DNA from: Blastomussa wellsi
Lineage: Eukaryota > Cnidaria > Anthozoa > Scleractinia > Plerogyridae
DNA: 64,000 nucleotides
Assembly (NCBI GenBank): GCA_947652115.1
Contig: OX393565.1
Location: 15,983,544 to 16,047,543 of the forward strand
Direction: 5' to 3'
In this document: positions 44,643-56,775 of the stretch, piece by piece
How the letters are laid out: each line of letters opens with the position of its first letter
Position numbering within the stretch: the stretch's first letter is position 1
The notes under the pieces: generated by a model
What the model saw: only the letters and a program-made list of their open reading frames with translations
Told to the model about the DNA's origin: nothing
The model's database searches: none
Made by a program: the position numbers and the translations under genes

Positions 44643-45929
44643 GAGTGACGAAATACAACAATCATTAAAAAAGCGTATTTACAATGCTGATAGTAAAGAC
44701 TGCCATTTATTATTATGAATGTCAAGAGAGTTGTTGCTTTCTGCTATCCGTGACTCTAATTGCTGCCGGAGCATTAGCGTAGGCAGCACATGTATTCTTG
44801 AAAGGATTCGAGAAGTTTGGTACGTTCGATGGTTGGGATCGAGAAACAGCCTATCAGCAATCCCCTTCAAAATACTAGCCAACAGCCAATCAGCAGTTCC
44901 CTTATAATCGATGGAACTCGCGTGTGTTCTGCCATTTTCCCTCTCAGGTTTCAGAAGAAAGCGAAAGCGATCGATCTGTTCAGGTGAGTTTTGCAGCTTT
45001 TTCGTTCTCTGTGATCGCATTCGTCGATCTCTTTTGATTACTTCTATTCGATCATATGATTACTTCTATTCGAGGAAGCATTCGTCAAGGTCATGAAGCC
45101 TTCAGTGAGCATTCAAGACGTGTATTTATGTCACTTTCAGCTTTGGTTTCAATCGATCGGATTCGGTCGATTCTTGGACGCAAACAAATATCGATGCCGT
45201 CTTATTTCATGGAGATCGCTCTAACTAATGAAATGGTACCTGATACGGACACTCTTTCAATAAACGAGTTGCCAAAGGTGGCAACCGCGCAGACCAATGT
45301 TTAGTACTGTTTAAACTATGTGATGGCTGTTACAAAAAAATCAGATTCCTTTTATCTAATTGATTCACATGCAAGAAATTGCCTGGGAATGCCCGATCAA
45401 AATGGTACTGAAAATGTTTACTGAACTAGATGAATTTCAAAATCATCTTGAAACTTTAGCGTGTTGTCTGAATGTAAGCTTAGTTGAGATTATATCCGTG
45501 AAATGTTTTTATAGTTATTGGTTTCTCGTATTTTGTTAAAATTAGCTCAAAAATAAACCATAAATTCATAAAAAGAACTTCGTTTGTATATCAGTACTAC
45601 AATTTCATAAAGACCACACCGTGTAAGTACCACCAGTAGAAATATTGATTCAAAACCCTAATTTAGACAATACCCGATTATGTCTTCACCTTAAACTAGG
45701 TTAATCACCTAGGTTACATTTATCGTGAATAACAGCCAAGTAACCAAGCTTTTGGAAGTAGACAGAAGTTTAGGCACAACGGCCTGTATTCCAGAACGGG
45801 AGCCGGAAATGGTATACGGCTTAACAAAACTTTTGACAATAGCGATCTTTCATGTTTCAAATCTTTTAATACAAACGCACATACTATTGCTTAACCTTAC
45901 CAGACTAGAGAGGCAGCACTCAACTTCTC
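44643..45929. other. Non-coding interval
   Basis: Short open frames on both strands (for example minus 45020-44679, 113 codons) show no recognisable motif. A local direct duplication TGATTACTTCTATTCGA occurs at 45037-45074. No gene is supported. Confidence 0.45.
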
Positions 45930-46860
45930 CTTGATAACTACTAGTTTATATATATACTTCATTTTCTCAATCAACAACGTTAGCTGCGACACAGATAGAT
46001 AATTTGTTTACCAAGGAGAATAATGTGATTGATCAGTTGAAGATCCTTTTCATAAATTCCAAACGCTATGTCTGCAGCACTCAAAACATTTGCATAAATA
46101 CCATATCCTTTTAACCAATTCATCACCGACAAACAAACTCACAGTAAATAAATAAATTCTCCAGGGACTCGTCAGACCGGGCACAAAAGGAACACAAACG
46201 TGTTGTCGTTTTACCCATTTTATATAGAATCTGGTTTTATAGACAATTCTGTTTAACAGTTTGTATTGAAATTCCCTTAGATTCTAGGGTCGTTTATCTA
46301 GGAAGGATGTAAATCTAATGCCAAGACAACTCAAGCACTGGATATAACTCCTTATAACGGAATTTTGCAGTTGTTTCTACTTCATATTTCCTTACTATAC
46401 CCCAGTACAGTGTTTTAGACGAGGAGGGGAAAGTAAACTTCACCGTTTGCAAATTTCTTTCCCTTTCTTCTCTGTTCAATAGCAATTTCCAACTGGGTGG
46501 AAGAGCATTATAAATGCTCATTATTAAAAAATATTCAGCTTGTGTGATATCGCTATCTTTAAGCGTATTCCATTTGTGTAATTTGCCCTCTGTATCTGAA
46601 AGATCCTTAACTCTCACAATACCTTTATTTACCACGAATTTTGAGAAATTTGTTATTCCATATTATTTGATCAAGAACGTGAGAAGATGCAGAGACTTGT
46701 TTCTGTTGGTATATTTCCCATTCTTTGAGACATTTGGTGGAAAACGTTACCCTTTAGCAACTACCAAGAACCTGGAACAGGCTGTTCTTCAGACTTCATT
46801 TGTCGGAGTATCATATTTAGAAGGTCCCTTCACATCACGAACAAACTGATGCAATTCCCG
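45930..46860 (-). pseudogene. L1/Tx1-type LINE ORF2 C-terminal fragment
   Basis: Minus-strand frames in order: an opening segment (46760-46640), then 46635-46315 with HKWNTLKDSDITQAEY and ALPPSWK. A frame change leads to EFQYKLLNRIVY and a CxxC...H...C segment (LCSFCARSDESLEHL, about 46290-46150), then NHIILLGKQIIYLCR near 46010. This order is that of the C-terminal region of Tx1/L1-like LINE ORF2 proteins. RT and endonuclease domains are absent, as expected for 5' truncation. Several frameshifts and stops. Confidence 0.75.
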
Positions 46861-47509
46861 TGAATGATAAGTTATCGTTAGGTAATAATGATGTATCAAA
46901 TGCAAATTCTTTCGAAAACTGGGTCAGAGTTTGGAGATGCGGGTGGCACATAAGCGATAAGGAAGGAGGGGGGGGGGGGGGGGGGGGGAAGAAGGAAGAA
47001 GGTCAATGTGGAACCCATAATAATTCCCCTCTAGTGTAGCAGGGTCTGATTACTTGGCTTCACACTAGAAGCTGAATTAGTTAAAACTTTCAAGTCTACT
47101 TGAAAATCTTAAGTCACGCTGTTGAAAACTTGGCTTCACATCTGTTAACAAAGTATATTACTTGAAGCACTAGCCGTCAATCCTCTCCCTCTCGGTTTAT
47201 CATAATCGCGGCACGCTGCACGTGGCTTTCACTCCATTGGCTAACCTTCTCAAGTGTGGTCTAGACTATACTTGGGGGCACACTTGGGGTTCTTTGAACT
47301 ACCAAGGTTGATGGTCACTGGTCGTTTGGAAGTATATTTGTATTGTTGTTATCGTAATTGCATTCAAGATGGCGGAAGTTTAATGTTGACATTGTCGACA
47401 CCGTGGGCACTGCGAACTTGTAATAAGCTGCAGTGTACCTAGATTTGCTTTAAGTGATCTATGTACCCGAAAGTGGATTTAAGCGGTAGGATTGCGGAGA
47501 TTTTCGTCG
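46861..47509. other. Interval with poly-G tract, possible BEL/Pao 5' LTR zone
   Basis: A G-run at 46968-46988 and unrecognised sequence. A 5' LTR matching the 3' LTR at 53463 could not be identified by eye. Confidence 0.35.
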
Positions 47510-48278
47510 TTTGGAGGTACGTTTTCTTTGTTATTGTTGTAAACTTGATTCATTGCAAGGCCGGCATGGTATCGATGATGTCGCGAGGAAAGGAACTTTG
47601 CGTTCCGTTACTTATGATTCTGTGATTTCCGAGAGGATTGTAGCGTTAAAGAGGTCTAAAGCTGGGCATCTAAGAGAAATTGCAAAGATTTATTATAAGT
47701 TCGAAGCGAAGCTCACCGTTTAGACGCTCAGTGGAAGCAATATGCACATGTTTATTACGATTTAATCCAGTTACTACCTGATGGAGGTGTTGAGAAGAAG
47801 CATGAGGAGAATCGTCATGCTGAACGCAATAAAATCTATTATGGTTACATCAAATCAATAGATCAATACCTGATTGGCTCTGGAGAAGAGGTTACAAAGG
47901 CTGTAGACGGTAAAAGCACTAGTGCAGCAGCACAAGAAGATACAAAGTTGCAGAAGATTCTCTCTGAAAAGAAATTGGAGCAGTTGAGAAGGGCTAAAGA
48001 GAGGAGATTGAAGGAAGAGCAGTTAAGGTTAGACAATCAAATCGCAGAAGCAAAGGACGCAGTGGAGCTGGCTTGAAGATGCTTTCCCAAGTCATGTTAG
48101 TAGGACGAATAGCGTGCAGGACATTGCTTGGGAAGACAAACCCAAGGACGTTAAAACTGAATACCTGAACTCTGACAACGTTTCGTGTTAAAGGGTCTAG
48201 TTTGTAAAGGCAGCATTATTATCCAATCAATATCGTCAGCCTGATGGTGTATCCTCTCTTGCTAATACCACTGACATT

Positions 48279-49436
48279 ATGGTGACAAAGCTAACAGCTA
48301 GTTTAGACTCAATAGTAACTAAATCCAACCTTCCACCTTTGGGCGTAGTCAAGTTCTCTGGTAATCCATGTGAATACTTCCGATTTGGAGCACGTTTTGA
48401 TGAAATGGTTGGTACCCAGAACATTTCAGAAACTCAGAAAATGTCACGTCTGTTGCAATTTCTTGATGGTCAAGCCAAAAGCGCTGTAGCGGGATTTGAA
48501 GGAGTGCCTGGTGGCTTGTCGAGGGCCCTAAAAATGCTACAGCAACGTTTCGGACAACCGCACATAGTAGCAAAGGCGTGTGTCGATGCCTTGGTTGATG
48601 GACCAAACATATTCAGCAATGATGGACCAGGATTGCGAAGGTTTGCTGACCGGTCATGGACATTGTATGAGACTTTAAGGTCAATGAATGCTCTCTCTGA
48701 AATGAACATGACAAATTTGGCAAACATGTCAGGAAAGCTGCCCATTACACTGCAAGTTAAGTGGAGAGATGAAGCTCTTCGAATAAGGGAAAGTAGAGGA
48801 TTCCCAAATCTCAAGGATCTAGTGGATTTGATTGAGCGGCGACCCGAGGCAGCTAATGACCCTGTGTTCGGAAGGGTTGGTGAGACGAGCAAGTCCGTAA
48901 GAAAATACCCAAGAGGTGGCCGTCAAACATTGCCACCTGTCTCCAATGGAGTAGTTGATTCAAAGGTAATGACAACGGCGACACAAGTTGGTCTCAGCGG
49001 GAGTGAAAATCCACCTACCTCAAATAAGCATCCGAACCCTACAATGCAGAAAGGTGTTGGTGGGAAATGCTACAGTTGTGACTCTGTGCACAGGATAGAA
49101 CGTTGTCCTGATTTCATCCGCAAATCTGTTAGGGAGAGAATTATCTTGGCAAGGTACAAAGGACTTCGTTTGAACTGTTTGCGTAAAGGACATTTTGCTA
49201 GTCAGTGTCAGTCATCATTTAGATGCAAGTATTGTCAGCAACCTCACCATTCCTTGATGCACAAAACAAGAGAAGACAAAGAGGGTGAAGGTTTGAATCT
49301 TCAGGGAAACTCAGATCAAAAAGGGCAGGCTAATGTGAATGCCACCACTACAGAACCTATTGCACTTATGGAAACATCCAGCCACATATTCCACGACATC
49401 AAGAACCAAAGTTTCACTGCAAGTTGTCCCGGTTAA
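48279..49436 (+). pseudogene. BEL/Pao gag with zinc knuckles (385-codon open frame)
   Basis: A capsid-like DUF1759-type region (LPPLGVVKFSGNPCEYFRF, MSRLLQFLDGQAKSAVAGF) is followed by two Cys-rich knuckles (CYSCDSVHRIERCPDF; CLRKGHFASQC with a following CKYC..PHHSLMH). A more N-terminal coiled-coil gag region, rich in Lys/Glu, is readable at about 47700-48075 in another frame and ends in a stop. The frame ends just before the protease region. Confidence 0.8.
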
Positions 49437-49493
49437 GATAATGAACAATGATGGGCACTCTTTCTCTGTATACATATACCACATACATATCCT

Positions 49494-49718
49494 TTGCTTG
49501 ACACTGGGAGTGAAGAGAAATTTCTCTCAAAGACAATTTCTCATAGACGTGGGTTAGAAGTAAACAATTGTAACACTTTAATTAAATTGTCGGGCGAGTC
49601 TTCAGTAAAGGTCGGCCAAGCCAACATTCAAGTGAAAGCTATTGATAACCTCGAAGATCGTACTCTTACTATTGAAAATGTTAAAGTTGTAGACAATCTT
49701 AAGGGCAAAGGATGTTGA
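49494..49718 (+). pseudogene. BEL/Pao aspartic protease fragment
   Basis: Contains the retropepsin active-site motif LDTGS at the start, then a DUF1758-like beta-rich stretch (NTLIKLSGESSVKVG). The frame breaks near 49700, and more of the same region is readable to about 49830 in other frames. Confidence 0.7.
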
Positions 49719-49928
49719 TGACAATCAGGTGAGAATTCTGATTGGTGAAAATGTTCCTGAAGCCCAAGTGCATGAAGAATGTAGGAGAGGGAGATCAGGA
49801 GAGCCGTATGCTGTTCGAACTTTACTGGGTTGAGCTGTGCTTAGACCAGTGAATGTGGCTAATAGCTTGTCTTCTCAGGCAGTGAATGTAAATTTTGTGA
49901 AATATGGTGATGGCTGTCCGATCAGCAG

Positions 49929-50999
49929 ATGAGACAATTCCTGAGGCTTGATGACATTGACATGAACAGGAGCTCCAAGAAAGCTATGTCAGTTGAAGAC
50001 CAAGAGGCACTTAAAAGGATGGAAAACTCAGTACGGGTAGTAGACGGTCATTATGAAATTGGCATGTTGTGGAAAAGTGTCACCCCGTGGCTGCCAAACA
50101 ACAAGCAAATGACAGAAGCAAGATTGCAGATTTTAAAGAGAAAGCTACAACGTGACGAGACGTTCCACAGAAAGTACAGAGAGTTTACGGAGAACCCCAT
50201 TGACGGAGGCTACGCCAGAAAGTTGACTGAAGAAGAGGTGGAGAGACGAAGCGGAAAAACGTTGTATTTGTCACACCATGGTGTATTTCATTCTCAAAAG
50301 AAGGGCAAAATTCGTGTTGTGTTTGCTGCAGCTTCTATGCAGGACGGAGTGTCACTCAATAACCAATTGTCATGACCTAACCAACAGCTTGCTGGGTGTT
50401 CTACTGAGGTTTAGGCAATATCCTATAGCACTTGTAGCTGACAAAGAGGGCATGTTTAACTAAGTGAATGTGCCCCAGAGGATTCTGATGCGTTGAGGTT
50501 TCTTTGGTGGGAAAATAACGAACTTGAAAGTCCCTCAGAATTTCAGGTGACAAGTCACATCTTTGCCGCCAAGGACTCACCCAGTTGCGCAAGCTTTTGC
50601 CTGAAGCGAGCTGCAGAGGATAGTAAAGGAAGATTCAGTGATGAGGCTGTGAATGCCGTCGCGAAGGACGTTTACGCTGATTACTTCGTCAAGTCTGTTG
50701 GGACAGTAAATGAAGCAAGTTCATTAGCAAATGAAGTAACATGTTTACTCAGTAAAGCCGGATTTAGACTGATGAAATGGATGAGCAACAGCCGAGAGGT
50801 GCTATCCGAGATACCTGACGGAGAGCGGGCGACACCAACGCTGGATTTGGATCTCGAGAACCTTCCAGTAGAAAGAACGTTGGGAGTTCAGTGGGATGTA
50901 GAGAAAGATGCCTTCGTGTTCCTCATCAACCTTCTACCAAACGTGGAATTTTGTAAGCAGTTAGGTCGCTGTATGATCATATGGAATTTGTTTGCCTAG
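49929..50999 (+). pseudogene. BEL/Pao reverse transcriptase, two broken frames
   Basis: 49929-50375 carries the N-terminal part (LPNNKQMTEARL, YLSHHGVFHSQKKGKIRVVF, DGVSLNNQL). After frame breaks, 50493-50999 continues with FLWW and a C-terminal part. The catalytic YVDD box of the family reads YADYF here (about 50671-50685), so the catalytic aspartate pair is not intact. Confidence 0.75.
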
Positions 51000-51235
51000 T
51001 AATCCTAGAAGTTAAGAAGATTTTGCAGAAGTTGTGGAAACTGAATCTGGGATGGGATGATGAAATACCCGAAGATTTGCAGAACCACTGGAATGAGTGG
51101 GAGTGCGGTTTGTCTGCATTGTCACAATTTCAAGTACCGAGGTGACATCTAGTCCATAGCACAGTGCGTGACATATCTCTCCATTTATTCTCAGATGCTT
51201 CTGAAGATGGCTATGGCATGTGTGCCTATCTTAGA

Positions 51236-51458
51236 TTTTAAATATTTTTAGGTATTAATAATTTTTAGGTATTTTAATAAGTATAATAATTTTAGGTATT
51301 ATTGACATAATTTTAGGTATTTAGTATTTTTACAATTATTCAATATAGTTAGCTTATGCAGGTCCACATCAGGACTTTTGTCTTGCCAATTTTGTAACCT
51401 GCCCAAATAAAGTATGATGATGATGATGATGATGATGTTTATGCCAGTGAAACTGTAA
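51236..51458 (+). repeat. AT-rich insert with TTTTAGGTATT words and (ATG)n tail
   Basis: It interrupts the BEL/Pao reading region between RT and RNase H. Five TTTTTAGGTATT-like units (51245-51325) are followed by ordinary sequence ending AATAAAGTATGATGATGATG (51407-51440). The trinucleotide tail resembles the 3' end of a LINE/SINE insertion. Target duplication not resolved. Confidence 0.6.
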
Positions 51459-51459
51459 G

Positions 51460-51771
51460 ATGTTCGTTTTTTCAAGGAGTTCACCGGTAAGGCCGATTTC
51501 CATTTCTTGGCTTGAGTTGCAAGCAGCCACATTATCTGTGAAGATATATCGAGTACTTATGGATGAGCTGACGTATGAGATAAGCAAGATTACATTTTGG
51601 TCCGATTCTCAAACAACACTGCAATACATTAAGAACGAGACCAAGCGATTTCGGGCGTACGTTGCCAATCGTGTAGCGAAAATACGTGAAGTTACCTCGC
51701 CAGACCTTTTGAGGCATTGCCCGGGAAAAGTTAATCCTGCTGATGATACTTCACGGGGCTTGAACCCTTAG
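51460..51771 (+). pseudogene. BEL/Pao RNase H fragment
   Basis: Shows ISISWLELQAATLSVKI and FWSDSQTTLQYI, matching the RNase H region of BEL/Pao polyproteins, and ends with HCPGKVNPADDTSRGL. The N-terminal catalytic segment lies before the AT-rich insert (LFSDASEDGYGMCAYL, about 51190-51236). Confidence 0.75.
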
Positions 51772-51987
51772 AAACTCTCAAGTCAACATCGGTGGTGGAG
51801 AGGACCCGATTTCCTTTGGGAAACAGAAGATTGCTGGCCGAGTGCAAAATGTGAAGAAGTCCCAGACAACGACCCCGAAGTGCGTGCCTCGGCACGCATC
51901 GTAGTGACAATTACACTTATGACTGTAACAAAACCAGCAATACACCAGAAGATAGACATGGTGGCCGGAAGAAGCTAATAGAGAGCT

Positions 51988-53072
51988 GTGGCTTATGGCC
52001 AGTCCTACAAAGGCCGTGTCGCATGGATAGTACGATTTTGTCAGTGGATCGCAAATGGGAGGGTTGCCCGTTCTACCGGCCGACCATTGACTTTAGAGGA
52101 GCTGAATCAGTCGGCTCAAGCCATTGTTCGCAGTGTTCAGAATGAATGTTTTCCTGAAGATGTTAAGGAAGTGAGTCAGAATAAGGAAGTGAAGATTTCT
52201 AGCAGGTTAAGAAGCCTAAGACCAGTATTAGAAGACGGCGTCCTACGGGTAGGAGGACGGTTGCAGAAAGCTGGAGTACTCTCATGGGATGAGAAACACC
52301 CTATGATCCTACCAAAGCACCATCATGTGAGTCAGTTAATCGTTCGGCACTACCACGAGTTTGCTGCCCATAGTGGGATGGAACAAAACATTGTGTGAGC
52401 TGCGAAGAATGTTTCTGGATTATTGGTGAAAGAGGCCTAGTGAAGAAGACTATCAGGAGCTGCATTAGGTGCCAAAGAATGAATGCTAAACCCATGGAGC
52501 AGTTTATGGGGTCTCTACCGAGAGCAAGGCTGGAGGCGTACCACCCTCCATTTACCTTTACTGGTGTTGACCTATTTGGGCCACTAACGGTTAAGTGGGG
52601 CCGCGAAACCGCGAAAAGATGGGGTTGTCTGTTTACTTGCCTTACAACTCGTGCTGTCTACCTCGAAGTGACGCCATCACTTGACTTCATCATGGTTCTT
52701 CGCCAATTCATAAGTAGAAGAGGACCGCCCAAGGAAATTTGGTCTTACAGAGGGACCAATTTTGTAGCCACTAACAGAGAGGCCATTGCGCATTGGAATG
52801 AAGAAACGGTTGAACGACAGTTGCAGCAGAAAGGCATCAAGTGGGTATTTCCGCCACTCGCCGCCCCCCTTTTGTCCGGAGTGTGGGAGCGTCTGGTACA
52901 GATTACGAAGAAGAACCTTAAGAGTGCAGCTGGAGATTGGCTTGTCAATGATGTCGAGTTGAGGACACTGTTAGCTAAAGTGGAGTCCATAGTTAATAAC
53001 CGTCCTATCACTGCTGTTTCAGATGATCGTGATGATTGCTCAGCGCTGATGCTCAACCATTTCCTCTTGTAA
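51988..53072 (+). pseudogene. BEL/Pao integrase, broken, catalytic Asp replaced
   Basis: 51988-52398 has the linker and H2C2 zinc-binding region (HHHVSQLIVRHYHEFAAHSG). The frame breaks at the next step, and 52395-53072 continues with IRSCIRCQR and the rve core (FTFTGVDLFGPL). The second catalytic position reads SYRGTNF where SDNGTNF is usual, so the Asp is lost. The Glu-bearing SGVWERLVQ is present. Residual downstream coding is broken. Confidence 0.78.
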
Positions 53073-53462
53073 AGAGCTACTCAGTTTCCACCCGGAGTAT
53101 TTGTGAATGAAGATTTGTTCTCCAGAAAGCGGTGGAGAAAGATGGATACGAGAATACTTACCAACTCTTCCAAGAAGACCGAAATGGATCAAGTCAAGAC
53201 GAAATACACAGATCGGTGATCTAGTAGGTCTAGCAGAAGATTAGGTAGTCCGCAACAGAAGGCCTATGGGCCGAGTGGTGGAAGTGTACACTGGAGAAGA
53301 TGGGGGAGCACGATCTGCCGCCCTGTTACCAAGATATGCCTACTGGAGGACGCTAGCGATGACTAATGATTACTGACTGTCGAGTGACATAATGGACAAA
53401 TTGTTGAGTTAAAAGACACTTCGTTAAGATTAAACAAACGAACTGCGTAATTTCAGCCCGTT

Positions 53463-53828
53463 TGTGGGGCCGCTATGTCGTGTCTTTTCCCGTCAATAGT
53501 AATTATTTTAATGTATTTCTTTGTTTCTTTGGCCACGTGATTTTGGGTTTTGATAGTTTAGTCACGAAATTTTAAGCTTTGTATTTTTCTCGTCGTTTGC
53601 GGAGTTGTTTGAAGTTTTTCGAGCTTAACTGTTGCGGTGGCGCGGTTGTTTGAATTCGACGAAGTATAGGCTGAGTATTCCGCTTTGTGGAGCGATAAAT
53701 GGGCCGATGGACGATAAATAAAGAACGGCAAAGAGCTAGAGGTTTTTGATTGCCCTCGTGTTTCGGATTTAAGTACACCACAGTTCCGGCGGCAATTGTG
53801 AATCCTGCTGTACTTCAAAATAACTTTG
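53463..53828 (+). repeat. Putative 3' LTR of the BEL/Pao element
   Basis: Starts TGTGGGGCCGC just after the integrase region. It contains a promoter-like AT-rich zone and an AATAAAGAACGG polyadenylation-type signal (53718). The 5' counterpart was not found, so the boundaries are inferred from position and the TG start. Confidence 0.5.
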
Positions 53829-53960
53829 TAAACTGCGCGGTTGCTATTAGCGCCTGTAAAGCAGTCTGGAAAGTCCCCCACCAATTGCTGTAAAGCGTTT
53901 TCAGACTTTGTGAAATAGCGCTATAGAAATGCCACATTATTATTATTATTATTATTGTTG

Positions 53961-53997
<37 letters not shown>

Positions 53998-54002
53998 CAC
54001 TG
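53829..54002 (+). repeat. LINE/SINE 3' tail with (ATT)n microsatellite
   Basis: TGTAAAGCGTTTTCAGACTTTG, then AGCGCTATAGAAATG followed by (ATT)n at 53936-53998. This 'GCGCTATAAAAT + trinucleotide' form is common at 3' ends of CR1/L2-like retroelements and their SINEs (from memory). Confidence 0.6.
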
Positions 54003-54330
54003 TTAATATATAGATTGAGCCAAGCCTAAAAGCGGAGCTCCCAGTTTTTTTATGGCTTTTACTATGCTCTTCGTTTACCCGATATCACAAAGTTTGACCG
54101 AAAAAACAGCATAAAATGAGAGATCTCTCCACCCCCACCCCCAAAAAAACACATGCCTGGAAGTCTATGACAGATTCCATTTCTTATTCTGGTGTTTAGA
54201 GCAATTTTAAAGAACGAGATATTTAACCTGGGTTTCAAGACACATGCGAAAGTGTTTTGTTACGCACATCAACAGTGGTTACAATTTGCTGTAAGAGTCT
54301 TCAAGCAGCTACAATAAGCGGTTATATCAA
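54003..54330 (-). repeat. Dispersed repeat R2, copy 2
   Basis: Reverse complement of the repeat at 22325-22719: AGCCAAGCCTAAAAGCGGAG, GAGAGATCTCTCC, CATGCGAAAGTGTTTTGTTA, CTCTTCAAGC. Non-coding. Confidence 0.65.
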
Positions 54331-55964
54331 AGACCTTTTCTCTCAACTAGACTGGTATCCTCGAAACAAGAATTATTGGAATTTTATTACTCTTATCGCG
54401 GAACGTGTGTGGCCGGCCTGTCGTTGCTTAAAATGTGCCTCAAATGAAAGATCTACCTTCACACCAGTTGGCATACACAATATTTTGGAAACGTAAGTTT
54501 ACAACGGCGTGGCCAATCCTGAAAACCGTTAAACAAACTGAAAGGCTAATTTAAGAAATCATAGACGACAAAGGACCTGTTAATTATTTGACTTGTAAGG
54601 AACTTTGGCAACTTGCTGGACTCTAAGAGTTTAACATCGTGAGTGTTGTTTGGTATGATTTTAGCCTGACCTTTAAAGATTTCTAATTCTGCCGACTCCG
54701 AACGTCTTAATATCAAAGCATGTCTGAAATTCACCTGCAAATTGTATCTGGGGGACTGGGGTGGGGTGAAGGGGTGGTACTCCTATATTTGGGTAATGGC
54801 AGTCATCGTTCAATATAAAATAAAAGATGAAAATTGCAACATTCCGGCATTTTCGAGTTTGTGCCAGTATATCATATTTTTTATTTCTTTCACCTTAAAA
54901 ATCTCTCAGTGCTAACACTTTTCAAAGAAAGAGCAAGTTTTGGTGGACTTCCGCAAGTGTGCATCTTTTGTTGCCTAGTTTCCACAGTGAAGCGGTAGAT
55001 ATCACCGAATTTGCAAAATTATAGTATATCATGTAAATGACAGCAAATATGTCTGTTTTAAATACCGGCTGTGTTTCCCTAAAACATTTTTACCGGTTTG
55101 AAAAATTATTTACTTGCTGTGCTAAAGACTAGGGAGAACACTGCATTTTGCCAACTGAACCTTGGCATACTGCAAAGAACAGTGAGAAGTTACTTGCTGC
55201 ATTATTTAAAGGCCATGTTGAAACATCCTTATCACATTCAAGGGAATCTCCTCTAGTTTATAATTCACATTGAAATGTCTTGCAAATCTTCACCACTTAC
55301 CTATATTGTGTAATAACGATATTTGCTTTAAGGGGGAGACCCCAACTACAAAACTATTGCCACTGAGGAGCCGCAGGCTCGTGTTTTCTACATTTCCCTT
55401 GTGTTCTCAAAATAGTGCCCGTTGTGTTTTATGACAGTATAATACATGGCTTAGGCTTGTTTATTTGTTTTATTGTGATGGTTAACAAAGAAATGCCATT
55501 TTCGATAACTTAAATGCAAGATGTTTGTTTGTGTATTTGCATTATCAGTCATTATTCTCTGCATAAACTTGAGACAGTCACAGCCTCTGATAAACAGTGA
55601 AAACGGGAAAGTATCCAGGATTTTCAGGTCATTATGTGGCAAAAGAGGGCTACCAGAATTATGAATCCTACGTGTAGAGACAAGTAGAGATCCATATTGG
55701 TTTTTGCCTGAAGTCATCAGCTGGGCAAGTATGCCAGATGACATACTAAGCCTTGCCCTGGCAAAATTTTACTATCCCATTGAAAAGGGAAGAATGAACA
55801 TGAAAGTTGATGGAAAGTTTACTTTTTGTCATTATCAGTTTTGCGTTTGTTTATGAACATCTTTACTAGATTTACAATAACCATTGCAAAGTTTCATGAA
55901 TTTTCATGCTGTTGAAATGAAGAGAACAATAGACCTTTACAAACATTTCTCTGGGCAGTAGCTT
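54331..55964. other. Non-coding interval
   Basis: No gene recognised. A GGGGGAGACCCCAACTACAAAAC segment at 55331-55353 resembles one end of the foldback at 20105-20303. Minus-strand open frames here have no recognisable motif. Confidence 0.45.
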
Positions 55965-56775
55965 TGCCCATGTAAAAATTTAACAGACTCAAACTTGACT
56001 CGTCCAATGGACAACATTTGAATTGTGTTGGTCGTCCACAGTATTTTTAGTTGTCTTAGGCGACTAGACAACTGAATATGAATCCCTGTACACATGTACA
56101 AGGAGCAGTTAAAACTCTGCATGGAAAAGTTGTTTGTTATGCTGGCCAGGGCACTGCATTGTGTTCTCTCGCAGTGCCTCTCTTCACCCACAATAAGTGA
56201 CAAATGTAGTTGACACATTGACTCGACATGGCATTTTTTTTAGGCACAATGATGACTCTTTTATAAAATTCACTACTCTCTACAAAATACCCCCTTCCCA
56301 CCATCCAATGTTGTATGATTGCAGTGAAGGACTTCCAGAAACAGACTACAACATTGATAGGGGGCAGGGGAGTCGTGAATGAGGGGGTGGGATGAAATGA
56401 ACCTGTATTACAAAAACAAATGGCGCTTAAATGGACGATGTGTCAACACTTTTGACACTTATTGCAGGTGTAACCCTGCAGTGGACTAGCACCCCATCCA
56501 CGGGGAGAAGAAATACTCTCTGTCGCTTCGTGCTAAGGAAACCGGGATAAGCTCCGGCCTGATTTGCCACTGGGCTCGTATGCACACTTGACTACTTACC
56601 AGTACTACAGTAAACTATATAAAAATTTAACAGACTCAAACTTGAGTCATCCAACGGATAACGTTTTGAATTGTGTTGGTCGCCCACTGTATTTTTAGTT
56701 GTCTCAAGTGACAATATGAATCCCTGTACACATGTAAAAGGAGTAGTTAAAACTCTATGTCAGGGAAGGTTACTT
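55965..56775 (+). repeat. Direct duplication, ~160-200 bp units 644 bp apart
   Basis: 55973-56150 and 56617-56775 are similar from AAATTTAACAGACTCAAACTTGA through GAATTGTGTTGGTCG and TATTTTTAGTTGTCT to ATGAATCCCTGTACACATGT and GTTAAAACTCT. The spacer includes a SINE-B fragment at 56465-56600. Confidence 0.7.
56465..56600 (+). repeat. SINE family B fragment, plus strand
   Basis: Contains GTAACCCTGCAGTGGACTAG, GGGGAGAAGAAATACTCTCT, GTCGCTTCGTGCTAAGGAAA and GGGCTCGTATGCACACTTGAC, the body and 3' end of family B (compare 3075-3250, minus). The tRNA-like head is missing. Confidence 0.65.

Larger units (their letters stand above)
47510..53830 (+). mobile_element. Decayed BEL/Pao LTR retrotransposon
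   Basis: Domain order on the plus strand: gag (47570-49436), aspartic protease (49494-49718), RT (49929-50999), RNase H (51460-51771), integrase zinc-binding and core (51988-53072), and a likely 3' LTR beginning TGTGGGGCCGCTATG at 53463. No envelope gene is seen. The protease-RT-RNaseH-integrase order and DUF1759-type gag are those of BEL/Pao. Many stops and frameshifts separate the domains, and an AT-rich insert lies at 51236-51458. The 5' LTR is not recognised. Confidence 0.88.

Noticed and set aside
44679..45020. 113-codon minus-strand frame
   Set aside because: No motif recognised and no neighbouring exon; chance open frame.
47230..47510. 5' LTR of the BEL/Pao element
   Set aside because: No stretch here could be matched by eye to the putative 3' LTR at 53463-53828; left unassigned.
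55451..55744. 97-codon minus-strand frame
   Set aside because: No domain, signal peptide or exon context; treated as chance.
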